Assembly (NCBI GenBank): GCA_022496185.1
Contig: WTXG01000415.1
Coordinates: forward strand, 1 to 24,501
Length of the DNA: 24,501 bases
Direction of reading: 5' to 3'
Origin: Multifurca ochricompacta
Taxonomy: Eukaryota > Basidiomycota > Agaricomycetes > Russulales > Russulaceae
Part shown: piece by piece, positions 8,377 through 17,402 of the stretch
Layout of the letters: each line of letters opens with the position of its first letter
How positions within the stretch are numbered: the stretch's first letter is position 1
Notes under the pieces: generated by a model
Database searches by the model: none
What the model was told of the DNA's origin: nothing
What the model saw: only the letters and a program-made list of their open reading frames with translations
Translations under genes and position numbers: made by a program

Positions 8377-9153
8377 ATGGAACCTTCCTCCCCTCCTAAA
8401 AGAACCAGAGCAATCAGAAAGTCACAAAGGATTGCAGACAGAATTCCTCAACCTAATTTTCAGAGGACGAGTCCACGCTCTGAACGACGAGATAGGGCAA
8501 TCCAAGAAGATTTAGACTTGGATACTGCACGCCCCAATCGCAATCGTCGTCTGAATCCTCGCTTCTACAACGAGGATAATGCAGAGTTTGTGCAAGGTTC
8601 TTCCAGACTTGGTCAGATGGATCTACTTAATGCTGCAGGATCACCTTATAGGGATCCTCTTACATTCAAAGAAGCAATGGAGTCTGATAATGCCAGTGAT
8701 TGGCTTGAGGCATGTCAATATGAAATTGATGCCTTAGAAAAACTTAAAGTGTGGCGCCTTGAAGACCTTCCTGAAGGTAGAAAGGCTGTAAAGTCCAAGT
8801 GGGTCTTTAAATTGAAAGCAGATGGACGCTTTCGTGCTAGGCTTGTAGCAAAAGGGTTCACCCAAATAGAGGGGGTGGACTTCGATGAAACCTTCTCCCC
8901 AGTCGCCAGATTTGAGTCTCTTAGACTGTTATTAGCGTTGGCCGCGCTTGAGGATTGGGAAATCCACCAAATGGATGTCAAATCGGCATTCTACATGGCG
9001 ATCTGGATGAGGAGATTTATATGGAGCAACCTGTTGGTTTCGTCGTTGCTGGACAAGAGTCCAAAGTTTGTAGGCTACAGAAGGCTCTGTATGGCCTCAA
9101 ACAAGCTTCCCGAGCATGGAACTTGCAATTCCATGCAGTTCTCAATGAACTGA
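8377..9153 (+). CDS. Copia linker and reverse transcriptase, first part
   Basis: This frame is open from about 8248. It starts with a proline-, arginine- and serine-rich linker (PPKRTRAIRKSQRI) and enters the copia RT domain: FKEAMESDNASDWLEA, KSKWVFKLKADG, RARLVAKGFTQIEGVDFDET, FSPVARFESLRLLLALAA and QMDVKSAF. The last carries the first catalytic aspartate. The shift at C 8991 ends the real frame; the residues after about 8990 are out of frame. M at 8377 is only an internal methionine. Confidence 0.9.
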   Translation: MEPSSPPKRTRAIRKSQRIADRIPQPNFQRTSPRSERRDRAIQEDLDLDTARPNRNRRLNPRFYNEDNAEFVQGSSRLGQMDLLNAAGSPYRDPLTFKEAMESDNASDWLEACQYEIDALEKLKVWRLEDLPEGRKAVKSKWVFKLKADGRFRARLVAKGFTQIEGVDFDETFSPVARFESLRLLLALAALEDWEIHQMDVKSAFYMAIWMRRFIWSNLLVSSLLDKSPKFVGYRRLCMASNKLPEHGTCNSMQFSMN

Positions 9154-9419
9154 GCTTCACTCGGACGTACTCTGATGCAGGAGTATATGTGTATCATCAC
9201 CAAGAGGGGGATGGTTCGCTTTTTGTCATTTTATATGTTGATGACATCACTATACTTGGGTCCTCCACTAAGAAGATTCAATGGCTGAAGGACTCTCTAT
9301 CTAGCCGATATGAGATGACCGATCTTGGCGAAATCCAGTCCTACCTTGGAGTTAACATCACCAGGGACCGTTCTAACAAACACTGGATATCGACCAGACA
9401 GCCTATGTATCCTCCATAG
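8955..9419 (+). CDS. Copia reverse transcriptase, second part
   Basis: Continues the RT from about 8991: HGDLDEEIYMEQP, YGLKQASRAWN, the catalytic LYVDDITILG (YVDD, usual for copia), then SSRYEMTDLGEIQSYLGV. The first dozen residues, before 8991, are out of frame. The frame shifts again at C 9383, after which the next frame carries TAYVSSIVERFGMGDSNPV. Confidence 0.93.
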   Translation: MGNPPNGCQIGILHGDLDEEIYMEQPVGFVVAGQESKVCRLQKALYGLKQASRAWNLQFHAVLNELSFTRTYSDAGVYVYHHQEGDGSLFVILYVDDITILGSSTKKIQWLKDSLSSRYEMTDLGEIQSYLGVNITRDRSNKHWISTRQPMYPP

Positions 9420-9433
9420 TTGAGAGGTTTGGA

Positions 9434-9880
9434 ATGGGGGATTCCAACCCAGTATATACTCCTCTACCCTCTGGCGTGGATGTTCATTTGGTCAAATTTG
9501 AAGACCAAGCATCTACCTCTGATATTAAGAGGTATCAGCAGTTAATGGGGTCTCTGCTTTGGGTGCAGATTGGAAGCAGACCTGACATTAGTTTTGCTGT
9601 TGCACGCCTTAGCCAATTTGCTTCCAACCCTTCCCAGCAGCACATGCGACTAGCAAAGTATGTCTTAGCTTATTTAAATGCTACAAAAGACTACAAGTTG
9701 CGCTATTCTGGAGGGAATGGTGAAGTTGGCCTTCATGGCTTTGCGGATTCCTCATGGGGAGATCAAGAGGACCGCCACTCCACCTCAGGCTATGTCTTTT
9801 TCCTTGCTAATGGAGCCATTAGCTGGTGCTCCAGGAAGCAAAAGACAGTAGCACAGTCCACCACAGAAGCCAGTATATGA
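9434..9880 (+). CDS. Copia RT end and RNase H
   Basis: Carries the connection YQQLMGSLLWVQIGSRPDISF and the start of RNase H, which removes RNA from the hybrid: GFADSSWGDQEDRHSTSGY, SWCSRKQKTVAQSTTEA. Active-site D (ADSSWG) and E (TTEA) are visible. The frame is open from about 9384. It ends falsely at 9880 because of a missing base near A 9872. Confidence 0.92.
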   Translation: MGDSNPVYTPLPSGVDVHLVKFEDQASTSDIKRYQQLMGSLLWVQIGSRPDISFAVARLSQFASNPSQQHMRLAKYVLAYLNATKDYKLRYSGGNGEVGLHGFADSSWGDQEDRHSTSGYVFFLANGAISWCSRKQKTVAQSTTEASI

Positions 9881-10193
9881 GCCTTGCTGAGGCTTCAAAT
9901 CAGGCAGCGTGGTATAGGACTTTTATGCAGGAACTGGGATATGAAGTCAATTCTCCCATACAACTGCATTGTGACAATAAGGGGCAGTAGATCTTGCATT
10001 AAACCCTGTCACAGGAAGGCGATCAAAGCACATACCGATAAAGTACCATGCCATTAGGGAGTATGTAGAATCACACCAGATAGACTTGGTGCGAACTCCC
10101 ACTGGAGAGATGCTAGCAGATGGCCTTACAAAGTCTCTGCCTAGATCATCTTTTGATCACATGGTAACTGGATTTGGACTAGTGCTGGAATGA
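9873..10193 (+). pseudogene. Copia RNase H C-terminal part, to the polyprotein stop
   Basis: Too broken to form a long ORF but clearly the tail of RNase H. One frame gives YMSLAEASNQAAWYRTFMQE and HCDNKG. After a shift at GGGG 9981-9984 another gives RSKHIPIKYHAIREYV, then TPTGEMLADGLTKSLP and a stop at 10191-10193. The DNKG, KHI and ADGLTK motifs are standard copia signatures, so the polyprotein is complete apart from the shifts. Confidence 0.88.
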
Positions 10194-10458
10194 GAGAGCT
10201 GGAATCTGGAGACTTTGTATACCAGTTTCACTTTCCCACCATGAGCAACGTTCTCGACTTCGAGAGTGACGCAAGAGGTGTGGTTTCAGCTTGCATAAGA
10301 GAATCTAACTCAATATGCCTCTGAACACCATGGTCCTCTCACCACACTTGAGAGTTAGAGAAGTTGGATCTCTGGCGATATGTTCGTTCAATTGTGAACA
10401 GCAGTGTGCTCATTTAACTCATTCCATCTTAATGATCGATGCCTTCACCATGGAGGGA
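10194..10458 (+). other. Copia 3' untranslated region and polypurine tract
   Basis: 265 bases with no ORF. The last seven before the 3' LTR, GGAGGGA (10452-10458), form a short polypurine tract and would prime plus-strand DNA. Confidence 0.7.
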
Positions 10459-10971
10459 TGTTGACACAGGACGTGTCTGGAGATGCTTCAGGCATCTAAG
10501 GTTCGCTTCAGCTGTAGATTAGATTAGATCAGATCTCGGAGTATCGGACTTTTTATGTTATCCTTATTACATTTCTTTCTCACCTTACTCAGCTGATTAG
10601 TGATGCCCTTAGTAATGCGCAGTAAAGCATGTGATATCTCTTTGGCCAATGGCCTTTATCCCTCTCCGTTTATTGTCCGGCACTTGTGGACTTATTCCCA
10701 GTGCGCACAGACCATTTCCCCTGGCCCCCATGGGTATATAAGGGTGTCTGTTTCGTCCTTTACACTTCAGAGTTCTTCTTCCTCTGAAGTGTAAGTCGTC
10801 TTTACCTTACTTCCTACTTTTCCTTTGACTAACTTCTCTGTGTAGATAACTTGTCTTTTAGGTCAGTAGCATAGTATTACAGAGTTCTTCTTCCTCTGAA
10901 GTATAACTTGTCTTTTAGCCTAACCCGCTACTAACCACAGTCAGTATAACCAGCAGCATGATTGTTTGACA
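10459..10971 (+). repeat. Copia 3' LTR
   Basis: 513 bp, matching the 5' LTR apart from one T missing in a run. It has the same TATA box and hairpin. It supplies the polyadenylation region of the transcript. Confidence 0.95.
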
Positions 10972-10976
10972 GCCCC
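10972..10976. repeat. Target-site duplication GCCCC (right)
   Basis: Identical to 4419-4423. Element C sequence resumes after it. Confidence 0.95.
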
Positions 10977-10989
10977 AAGATCCTTCAAG

Positions 10990-11710
10990 TCAGTGTTGGC
11001 CGCAGCCATCTTTGTTCTCGCAACCAGTGGACGACGGGTCCGAAACTGGTGCATTCCATAGTGAGACACCAATAAGGAGTCCCCCTACACAGTTCTCTCG
11101 GGTGCGATGAGGGATACCTGAGATCCTAAACTCGCGCGTTCATTCTGTTCGGGCGTGTGCAATACATCGCTCTTGGCGCAATCTGGGAGGCGGCCAGCTC
11201 CCAGATCAGGTGCGTTCTTCCATGTACAGTGTCCATAATGAGCAACTGGTCGCGGTACGGTATGGAGCATTCATTCGTGCAGCTCGGGGGGCGTAAGTCC
11301 CGAGGTAAGCACAATCTGATCGTCAATTGTAGGTGATCAAGCAGTTTCCTTGGGCCATGACAGTGCCAGGCCCAGTACAGTCGCTCGGGGTGGGGTTCGA
11401 GGCGTTCGTCAGAAACAATCGCACGTTACCGACAGGGAGACTTAGTCTGGTTACTATCGGCACGTTTTCTATTCCCATTCATTCTTTGTTCTCAACACCA
11501 GAAGTGTCGTTCATATTGTGCCAAAAGAGTGCACAGCGCAACTCGTTCTGGATGGGACATCGAGTGTAGGTCATCCTCTCGTGGGTCTAACGGTGGTATG
11601 AGAGAGGGTTGTTGGAAAAGAGAGGTGGTTCTGTGGTTGGGTTCTGGGTTTGGTCGGGCGGGGAGTTTGTCTGAAGGGCATCCCTTCCGAGGACAAGAGG
11701 AAGAGTGGTT
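10990..11710 (-). repeat. Unknown coding block, copy 2 (diverged repeat of 3295-3985)
   Basis: The partner of the block at 3295-3985 on the other side of the copia insertion. Minus-strand frames 11085-11270 (with RPVAHYGHCTWKNAPD and GAGRLPDCAK) and 11492-11758 (with HPERVALCTLLAQYERHFW) are the longest open pieces. Frames are broken between them. Because copia inserted later, the two blocks were originally about 7 kb closer. The family is unknown; no nucleic-acid enzyme motif is seen. Confidence 0.6.
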
Positions 11711-12374
11711 CTGTTGGACATAATGGGGAATTGACTTATCGTTTCCCATCCAAGTCATTCCTCTTTTCTACAGCTTCACAGTGAAGGGTCTGTCGGCGTT
11801 CGCAGCGGGATGCGATCAATATCAGACAAGGTGTTACTTTTGCTTTGTTCATGTTTCATAACAATAGAGTAGTGTCAATGGGTGTTCATCGTGACTAGGA
11901 AAGGGGTGGTTGGATAATGCGGGCTGGAGCGCTGCAACCGGGAGATTGCGGGTGACCTCCCGGGGCTCTCTTGATTAACGAATCGTTCGGGAGCTTTCAT
12001 GTCGGGGGTGTAAATCAATGGCAAGTTCTCACTCGTGCCTCCTACAACTGGAGAGAGGCTCGCATTCAAGTTCTTCTGCTGAGGTCTGATCGTACAATCT
12101 GAACGGAACCGCGTGCTCGAGACTTGACATAATGTAACGCTCGGCAGGGCGTTTCCTGTGCGACATGCACGGGTCCGCAGGATCCGTTCAGGGCCTCGGC
12201 TGCGGGAGTGGGCTCTGTACTCCCGGGACAGTGCCTCTGGGCTCGTGACAAGCCCGGCACAGCCTGGCAAGCTGCACCAGGCCTTCTTAGCATCAGAAGG
12301 GAGAGGATCTGCACCATAACCAGGTGCTGAGGGAGACGGGAAGAGTCAGTCAAAGGGAGCTAATCCCCTCTGAC
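11711..12374 (-). other. Element C interior next to its 5' LTR, unassigned
   Basis: Minus-strand frames 11875-12270 (131 codons) and 12066-12353 (95 codons) overlap here, in the position where gag would start, but neither shows a Gag pattern or zinc knuckle. The sequence directly after the 5' LTR (minus strand GTCAGAGGGGATTAG) is not complementary to any tRNA 3' end I recognise. Confidence 0.4.
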
Positions 12375-13298
12375 TGTTAAGCTGGAATCAGGCTTAGCTG
12401 CAGTGCTAGAAGCACACCAAGCAGACTAAAGCCAAAGGGAATGAAGGGAAAGGGGACAGGTTCAAAAGGAAAGGTGCACACCCATTGCCAGAGGCAATGG
12501 GGTCCCTTCAGGGAGGTCAAAAGTGTAAAGGGGCAAAGGGTGCAGTGGATTTCCGAATCAGAGATATCTAGGCTGAAGGTACAAGATGTCAAGTCTGGGG
12601 TTCTACTGACTGTCTACAGGGTCTTAAGTACTGTATCAGAGATCTGGTACTGTAGATAATCAAGTCCTTATCATCCAATAGTAGCTAAGATGTTAAATAT
12701 AGTCCATGATAAGGATAAGCCTTATCAGAAGCATAGTCATGTGGGGCAGCCCCACAGGAGTCCTATCAGTGTGGGAATACTCCCACAGGAGTCAGAGAAG
12801 AGGGTCAAGTGATTGATGGGTCAGATGATCTAAGGGGTCATGATCAAAGCCCAAGATCACATGGTCAAAGAGGTCACATGGTCAAGGGTCACATGATAGG
12901 TCATGTGCCTACAGGTCATGTGGCCTGGAGGGGCAAATGCAAGCCAAAGTTGTCTTGTATTCAGAGTCAGGTTTGGCAGGGACAGTGTCAGAGATCCTAT
13001 GGGTGTCAGCCACAGGGACAGGGTACAGATGCTGGCCAAAACAGAGGCCAAGCATCAGGGGAAAGGGGAATGCAGCCATCAGCACAGTAGCTGAACTATC
13101 AGTGAGTCAGGTGCAGGTATCAAGGGTAAGGGGTCCTGAGAGCATCATGTCACAGGCATCAGGGTGGGGTCCTGGGCATACAAGCCACAGGCATCAGGCA
13201 GTAGAGTTATAGAGGCAAGGGTCATATGTGCAGAAGGCAGAGGTCAGGAGTGGGTATGGCATCAAGGAAGGGTCAGGGAAAAGAGTGGGGTTGTAACA
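12375..13298 (-). repeat. Element C 5' LTR (full length)
   Basis: On the plus strand it runs from TGTTAAGC at 12375 to TTGTAACA at 13298, about 924 bp. The right edge is firm because gypsy-B1 coding sequence starts at 13299. The left edge is set by the TG...CA rule and the TGTTA match, since the corresponding end of the other LTR is outside the window. It repeats the three hairpins and the GGTCA micro-repeat. Confidence 0.75.
13164..13198. repeat. 35-bp segment present in only one element C LTR
   Basis: Absent from the other LTR at the matching point (about 463). The segment ends with a second copy of CACAGGCATCAGG, so loss from the other LTR between 13-bp direct repeats is the simplest origin. 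Confidence 0.8.
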
Positions 13299-13980
13299 CT
13301 ATGGCAGCCGGTGTGTCAGGGAGAAAGTCAATGGCATGATCCCATGGCCGTTCTGGAGGAAAGCGATGTGACTCTTCCTCGGAGAATACCTTCCAATGCC
13401 GCTGGTAAACCTCCGGCACTATCTCATGGTAGGTCTTCTCCTTCTGTCCTTGTACCGCCTTCTGGGCCAGTTCTGATGCTTTGGTGACGTAGCAATAGCC
13501 GGGGTCTTTTTCTGTACGTGCAGCCCCTATTACTGGATGCTGGATTGCATAGTCATACCCTATTGACGTAATGATAGTGGGATATGATTCTTTATCCATT
13601 GTCGCATCAGCCCAGTTGATCTTTGGTTCGAATGCGGCAAGCCACGGGTATCCTAGGATGAGGTCTTCGTCTCCTAGGTCCGTAACTAGGAAACGAATGT
13701 TTTTTGTAGCTTCTCCGACCTGGACTCTTAGATCCGTATAGTGAGTGATCTTTCCAGCGCAATTGGCTGTTCCGTCAATATTCCAGATGTTCTTCTCCTG
13801 GGGAAGTGCCAGCTGTCCCAAACCCAGGGTTTTGACGAGTCGTGGGTGAATAAATTGTCTGTGGCTCCAGAGTCCACTAAAATATCTCGATCGGCCGTCC
13901 TCTGTGTAGTTTCAAAATGGACTGGTATTTTCAATGATTTGAATCGACTAGCATACACAGAGGTAACATGGAGTGCTCAC
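13299..13980 (-). pseudogene. Gypsy-B1 protease and start of pol (interrupted)
   Basis: Reads [20 protein letters not shown], then the aspartic protease centre ILVDSGATDN, then after a one-base shift at AAA 13852-13854 the frame [36 protein letters not shown] and on to FLPDTPAAI, where element C begins. It would process Gag-Pol. The matching gypsy-B2 protein has FISP after DSGATDN. The copy is dead in any case because pol is split by the insertion. Confidence 0.9.
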
Positions 13981-14002
13981 GCCCAGGCCGATGGGTTTGA
14001 GC

Positions 14003-14953
14003 CTAACAAAAATCCTTTTTCGCAAACGCCTTTTCTACCAATATGGCGCGCACTTCCTCACTCTCCTTCATCATGTTAGCCCATATATCCTGAGCCTTCT
14101 CTTCTTTCGACCGTTTATCCACGGCGGGGGGGTTATTCTGGACAGGATGTTCTGTCGTCACAGTGGCAGTGGCAACTCGTGCCCCCTTCTTGGGACAGTC
14201 CCGGGACATGTGTCCCAGTGCTCTGCAACGGAAGCAACGCCCTTCTTTCATCAGCGTCTGCCGCTCATCCTCCGTAAGTGCTGCCCGAGCTCGGGCCCGA
14301 TCGGCAGAGGTATCCATAGCGTTTGGATCCCTCTGCCCATGCGGCGCGGGTTTGACCCCAAACGCTGCCTTCCACTGGTCTCTGGTTTTTCCTTTCTTGG
14401 TGTCGACTCCGAATCTCGTCTGGAAGTCGAGGTAGTCTTGCTGCTGTCTTCGAGCGGCATCAACCCAAGCGTCCCAGTCCTGAGGATGATGGAACTGGAT
14501 GATGTTCTTGACTAGGGGGTTGGGCAAACCCTGCGAAAAGAGGTCTAGCATTGCCTCTTCATCGGTGTCATAGCCGGCTCTGTTGGCCAGGCTTCTGAAC
14601 TTGGCGATGTATGCGTCAAGTTCTCCTTTCTCCATTCTAAGGGACTTTAGTTCCCGGGCTGCTTTCTGCTTGGCCTGTCCGTCTGTAAAGGCGTCCTTGA
14701 ACCTTTCTGCTATGGTCTCCCAAAGACCTTCGCTTGTGGTCCGACGCCCGCTTTCAACCTGCTCATTGAGCCACTCCAGCTGCTCCATTGTCCAGTCATC
14801 CACTGCATCCCCTCGAATCAAGGAGAGAAACAGATTGGCTCGTTGGAATGGGTTTACAATCTGTGGGACATCATGATTGAAGTTCTTGAATGTTGTGAAC
14901 TCCAACATGAACTTCTTGCTTTGTGATTGGTCCCCAGCGAATGTTTGGGGCAA
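14003..14953 (-). pseudogene. Gypsy-B1 Gag, main part
   Basis: 316 open codons. A retrotransposon Gag domain (FMLEFTTFKNFNHDVPQI, NPFQRANLFLSLIRGDAVDD, LDAYIAKFRSLANRAGY) is followed by a basic region and a CCHC zinc knuckle, CFRCRALGHMSRDC. It ends [10 protein letters not shown] just before the pol frame. It forms the particle and binds the RNA. The frame is lost at the N-terminal side at the G run 14975-14982, where one base too many or too few separates it from the N-terminal piece. Confidence 0.9.
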
Positions 14954-15503
14954 TACTCCGGACAGACGTCCGGAGGGGGGGGATGTTTGGTGGTGGTGCC
15001 ACAGGGGCTGGTGGGGCAGGGTCTGGAAGTTGGGCGGCGATGGTGGACATGTTCGGGGTGATGGTATTGGTGGATTGTATAGAGATCTGGGGAGTTGTCA
15101 AAGCAGGGGCTCTGAACGTGACAACTTCGGGCGCAACTGGGGCTGTAGACGACACTAATACCAGTGCTTCTTCACTATGTTCTTCTATGTACTCCTCTGG
15201 TTCGGAGTCCGTGACGATGGCCGGGGGATTTTCTCTCCACGGGCCTAGTCCAAATTCGGGTGGGGCGGGTCCAGTAGTGACCCAAGAGTGTCGGCTGTCC
15301 GAGTATCAGATGCGATACCAAACTCTCTTCTCGTCGTCGTATTCTACCGGTTGGTATCTTCCGTCATGATAGACGTAGTATCCAAACTCGGACTCAAAGT
15401 CTTTCCAGGTGGCAGAGCCAAGTACTTGTTGTGAAAGATTAGGCTCGTCTCTGCGTTCGATGAGTTCTTCTTTAAAGAGGGTCTGACTGCGGCTGGAAGC
15501 CAC
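14871..15503 (-). pseudogene. Gypsy-B1 Gag N-terminal extension
   Basis: Two pieces in one frame, 15503-15306 and 15305-14975, separated by TGA at 15308-15306 where gypsy-B2 has CGA. Peptides include ASSRSQTLFKEELIERRDE, FESEFGYYVYHDGRYQPVEY, VTFRAPALTTPQIS and MSTIAAQLPDPAPP. The same extension occurs in gypsy-B2, so it is coding. No ATG precedes ASSRSQ; the codon there is GTG in both copies and a TAA lies upstream at the LTR edge. Residues past about 14975 are out of frame. Confidence 0.8.
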
Positions 15504-15509
15504 GATGAG

Positions 15510-15520
15510 AGACTCGACTT
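15510..15520 (-). other. Gypsy-B1 primer site, self-complementary to transcript start
   Basis: On the minus strand this is AAGTCGAGTCT, two bases after the LTR. It is the exact reverse complement of AGACTCGACTT at 15756-15746 in the LTR, 34 bases after the TATA box. This is the layout of Tf1-type self-priming. Confidence 0.75.
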
Positions 15521-15522
15521 GA

Positions 15523-16112
15523 TGTTACGTCTGGTGCGGGACGTTCCACACGACTTGTGTGACAGCGTGCTAAGTGGGTTCAGATAAGAGACCAATAAGA
15601 TCCCTTGGAGTCAAGAGGGTATGAGTCAAAGTCCTAGGGGCTGTACCCTAAGACGATGTTGAGCGGAAAGTGCCAAAAGCACTGAGACAGGCAGACGTTC
15701 AAGGGACAAAGGGAAGTCCAGAAGACAAGCACCGATGTATTCAATAAGTCGAGTCTGAGGTCTACAATGTAGCTACAGCGGGCTTATATACGTAATCGAG
15801 TGGGCGTCTAAAGATAAGATAACCTAGAATCATGTGGGCCCGAATATACGAAAGCGGAGGGCGTAAAGCCATGCTTCTGATAGGGAATTAAGTAAGTGTC
15901 CGGTCTTAGAGATAAGGGATAAGAGATAAGCAAACGGCAGGCCAAACATAAGTACAGCAATATAAACAATAGCAAAGACGGTCACAGGGAAGGAAGCAAG
16001 GCACGTGAAGGATCCCACGATGGAGACGTGATCTGGTAGTGGAGAGTAGGTGGTAGGGAGGGGTCGTCGTTGGGTAAAAAGAAAAAGACAGGGAGGGACG
16101 GGGTTTGTAACA
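15523..16112 (-). repeat. Gypsy-B1 5' LTR
   Basis: 590 bp, minus strand from TGTTACAAACCCC to ACGTAACA. It aligns with the LTR at 18267-18852 with many substitutions but conserved blocks (ACACTTACTTAAT, GCCCACT, ACGTATATAAG, TTATTGAATACATC). The adjoining gypsy-A bases CCCGC (16113-16117) should be the target duplication; its partner is not in the window. Confidence 0.92.
15784..15790 (-). promoter_or_regulatory. TATA box of gypsy-B1 LTR
   Basis: TATATAA on the minus strand inside ACGTATATAAG, conserved at the same place in gypsy-B2. The predicted transcript start is about 34 bases downstream, at 15756. Confidence 0.75.
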
Positions 16113-17402
16113 CCCGCCACCTTCCAAGGATTTATGAATTCCATCTTCTCCGATATGATCGCAAAAGGGGATGTTGCTGTATATATGGACGACATTTTAG
16201 TCTTCTCACCCGATGTGGAGAAACATAGAAAAGATGTCAGAGAAGTCCTAAAGTGACTAGAAGAGTATGACCTCTTCTTGAAACCCCAGAAGTGCGACTT
16301 TGATAAAGATCACATGGAGTACCTTGGACTTATCATATCTGAGGGACAAGTCAGAATGGACCCTGGGAAGGTCCAAGTGGTCAAAGACTGGCAAACCCCG
16401 AAAACTCTAAAAGAAGTCCGCGCCTTTATTGGCTTTGCCAATTTTTATAGACGCTTTATACAAGGGTTCTCGATTATCGCCAGACCACTTCATGACCTGA
16501 CAAAGAAAAATCAACCCTGGCAGTGGGAAAGACCACAGCAAGAGGCTTTCGACGCCTTAAAGAGGAGATTCATTCAGATGCCTATCCTGGCAATCTACGA
16601 TCCTGATCTCCCAACCCAGGTCGAAACAGACGCTTCGGGATTTGCCACTGGAGGCATATTATCCCAAAAACACACTGATAACCTTTGGCACCCTATCACC
16701 TTCCGATCGCAGTCAATGTCGGAAGCAGAAAGAAATTATGAAATATATGATAGGGAAATGCTCGGTATAATCCATGCCCTAGAAGACTGGCGCCACTTCT
16801 TAGAAGGGCTTCTCCAGTTCGAGATAGTAACAGATCACAAGAATATTGAATGGTGGAGATCCATGCGAGACCTTACTAGACGTCAAGCACGATGGGCTCT
16901 CTATCTAAGCAGATTCAATTTCACGATCCAATACAAAAAGGGGCACCTTATGCAAGCAGACGCCTTAAGCCGATTCTCAGCAGACCAGGTGTTAGACAAC
17001 GAGGACAACAAACAAGTCCAGGTCCTCAAGCCGGAACACTTTCTTAGTGCGGCACGGGCCCATTATCGCCCACAGAGTTCTCCCCTTATGGAACGCATAA
17101 AGAAGGCAGGAAGCAGGGAAGCAGAAGTTATAGAAGGATTAAAAACCCTTACCAAAACTGCTCCCAGTGCCTTAAAAGATGGCGTCAACCTTTGGGAAGA
17201 AGAAGATGGCCTAGTTTACTACAAAGGGAAACTTTATGTACCCAATGTACCAGATCTCCGAAAAGACATTATTCGGGATTGTCATGATTCGGTTACAGCC
17301 GGTCACCCTGGTAAAAACGGGACCATCGAGTTGGTATCACGCTATTATTGGTGGCCCAGAATGGCACAATATATTATGCGCTATGTCGAAGGATGCGACT
17401 GA
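16113..17402 (+). pseudogene. Gypsy-A reverse transcriptase, RNase H and integrase zinc finger
   Basis: Starts inside RT at PATFQGFMNSIF, then the catalytic [10 protein letters not shown], a TGA at 16254-16256 where the family has arginine, and the thumb region with KCDFDKDHMEYLGLI and VRAFIGFANFYRRFIQ. RNase H follows: VETDASGFATGG, YEIYDREMLGIIHAL, VTDHKNI, QADALSR. Then the integrase zinc finger begins: CHDSVTAGHPGKNG, RYYWWPRM, YVEGCD. A second TGA at 17400-17402 falls between GCD and C, again where arginine is usual. Key catalytic aspartates are present, so loss of function comes from the stops and the truncation. Confidence 0.92.

Larger units (their letters stand above)
4424..10971 (+). 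mobile_element. Ty1/copia LTR retrotransposon, full length
   Basis: A 6,548-bp element with LTRs of 514 and 513 bp (TGTTGACA at the start, TGTTTGACA at the end), a GCCCC target duplication, a primer site, a polypurine tract, and coding order Gag, zinc knuckle, protease, integrase, RT, RNase H. Integrase before RT is diagnostic of Ty1/copia. The LTRs differ only by one T in a short T run, so insertion was recent. The polyprotein (5876-10193, about 1,440 codons) is split by eight single-base shifts, almost all at homopolymers, which may be sequence errors rather than real lesions. It is inserted in element C. Confidence 0.95.
1..13298 (-). mobile_element. Element C: non-autonomous LTR retrotransposon (partial at left)
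   Basis: Two long direct repeats (1-563 and 12701-13298) bound a region of about 11.8 kb. Removing the copia insertion leaves roughly 5.3 kb of interior. I place it on the minus strand because, read that way, the LTR starts TGTTACAACCCC (as gypsy-B LTRs start TGTTACA), ends CTTAACA, and a G-rich tract just precedes the 3' LTR. No protease, RT or integrase motif is visible in the interior; it holds a broken cyclin gene and a duplicated unknown block. The right flank is gypsy-B1 pol, so element C inserted into gypsy-B1. The left end is outside the window, so the target duplication cannot be checked. An alternative is a fully decayed autonomous gypsy. Confidence 0.75.
13299..16112 (-). mobile_element. 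Gypsy-B1: Ty3/gypsy element, 5' part, minus strand
   Basis: The 5' LTR (15523-16112), primer site, Gag and protease of a gypsy element reading leftwards. It is cut at 13298 by element C in the linker after protease. It is the same family as gypsy-B2 (18267 onward): the Gag and protease proteins match closely throughout. It sits inside gypsy-A, whose RT coding sequence begins at 16113. The rest of pol should lie left of element C, outside the window. Confidence 0.92.

Noticed and set aside
13164..13198. The 35-bp extra segment as a small inserted element.
   Set aside because: It carries a second copy of a flanking 13-base word, which fits slippage or deletion between direct repeats and not insertion of an element.
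13973..14515. 180-codon plus-strand ORF, and others at 14163-14435 and 14923-15369.
   Set aside because: They are antisense shadows of gypsy-B1 Gag, which has clear protein homology to gypsy-B2 on the opposite strand.
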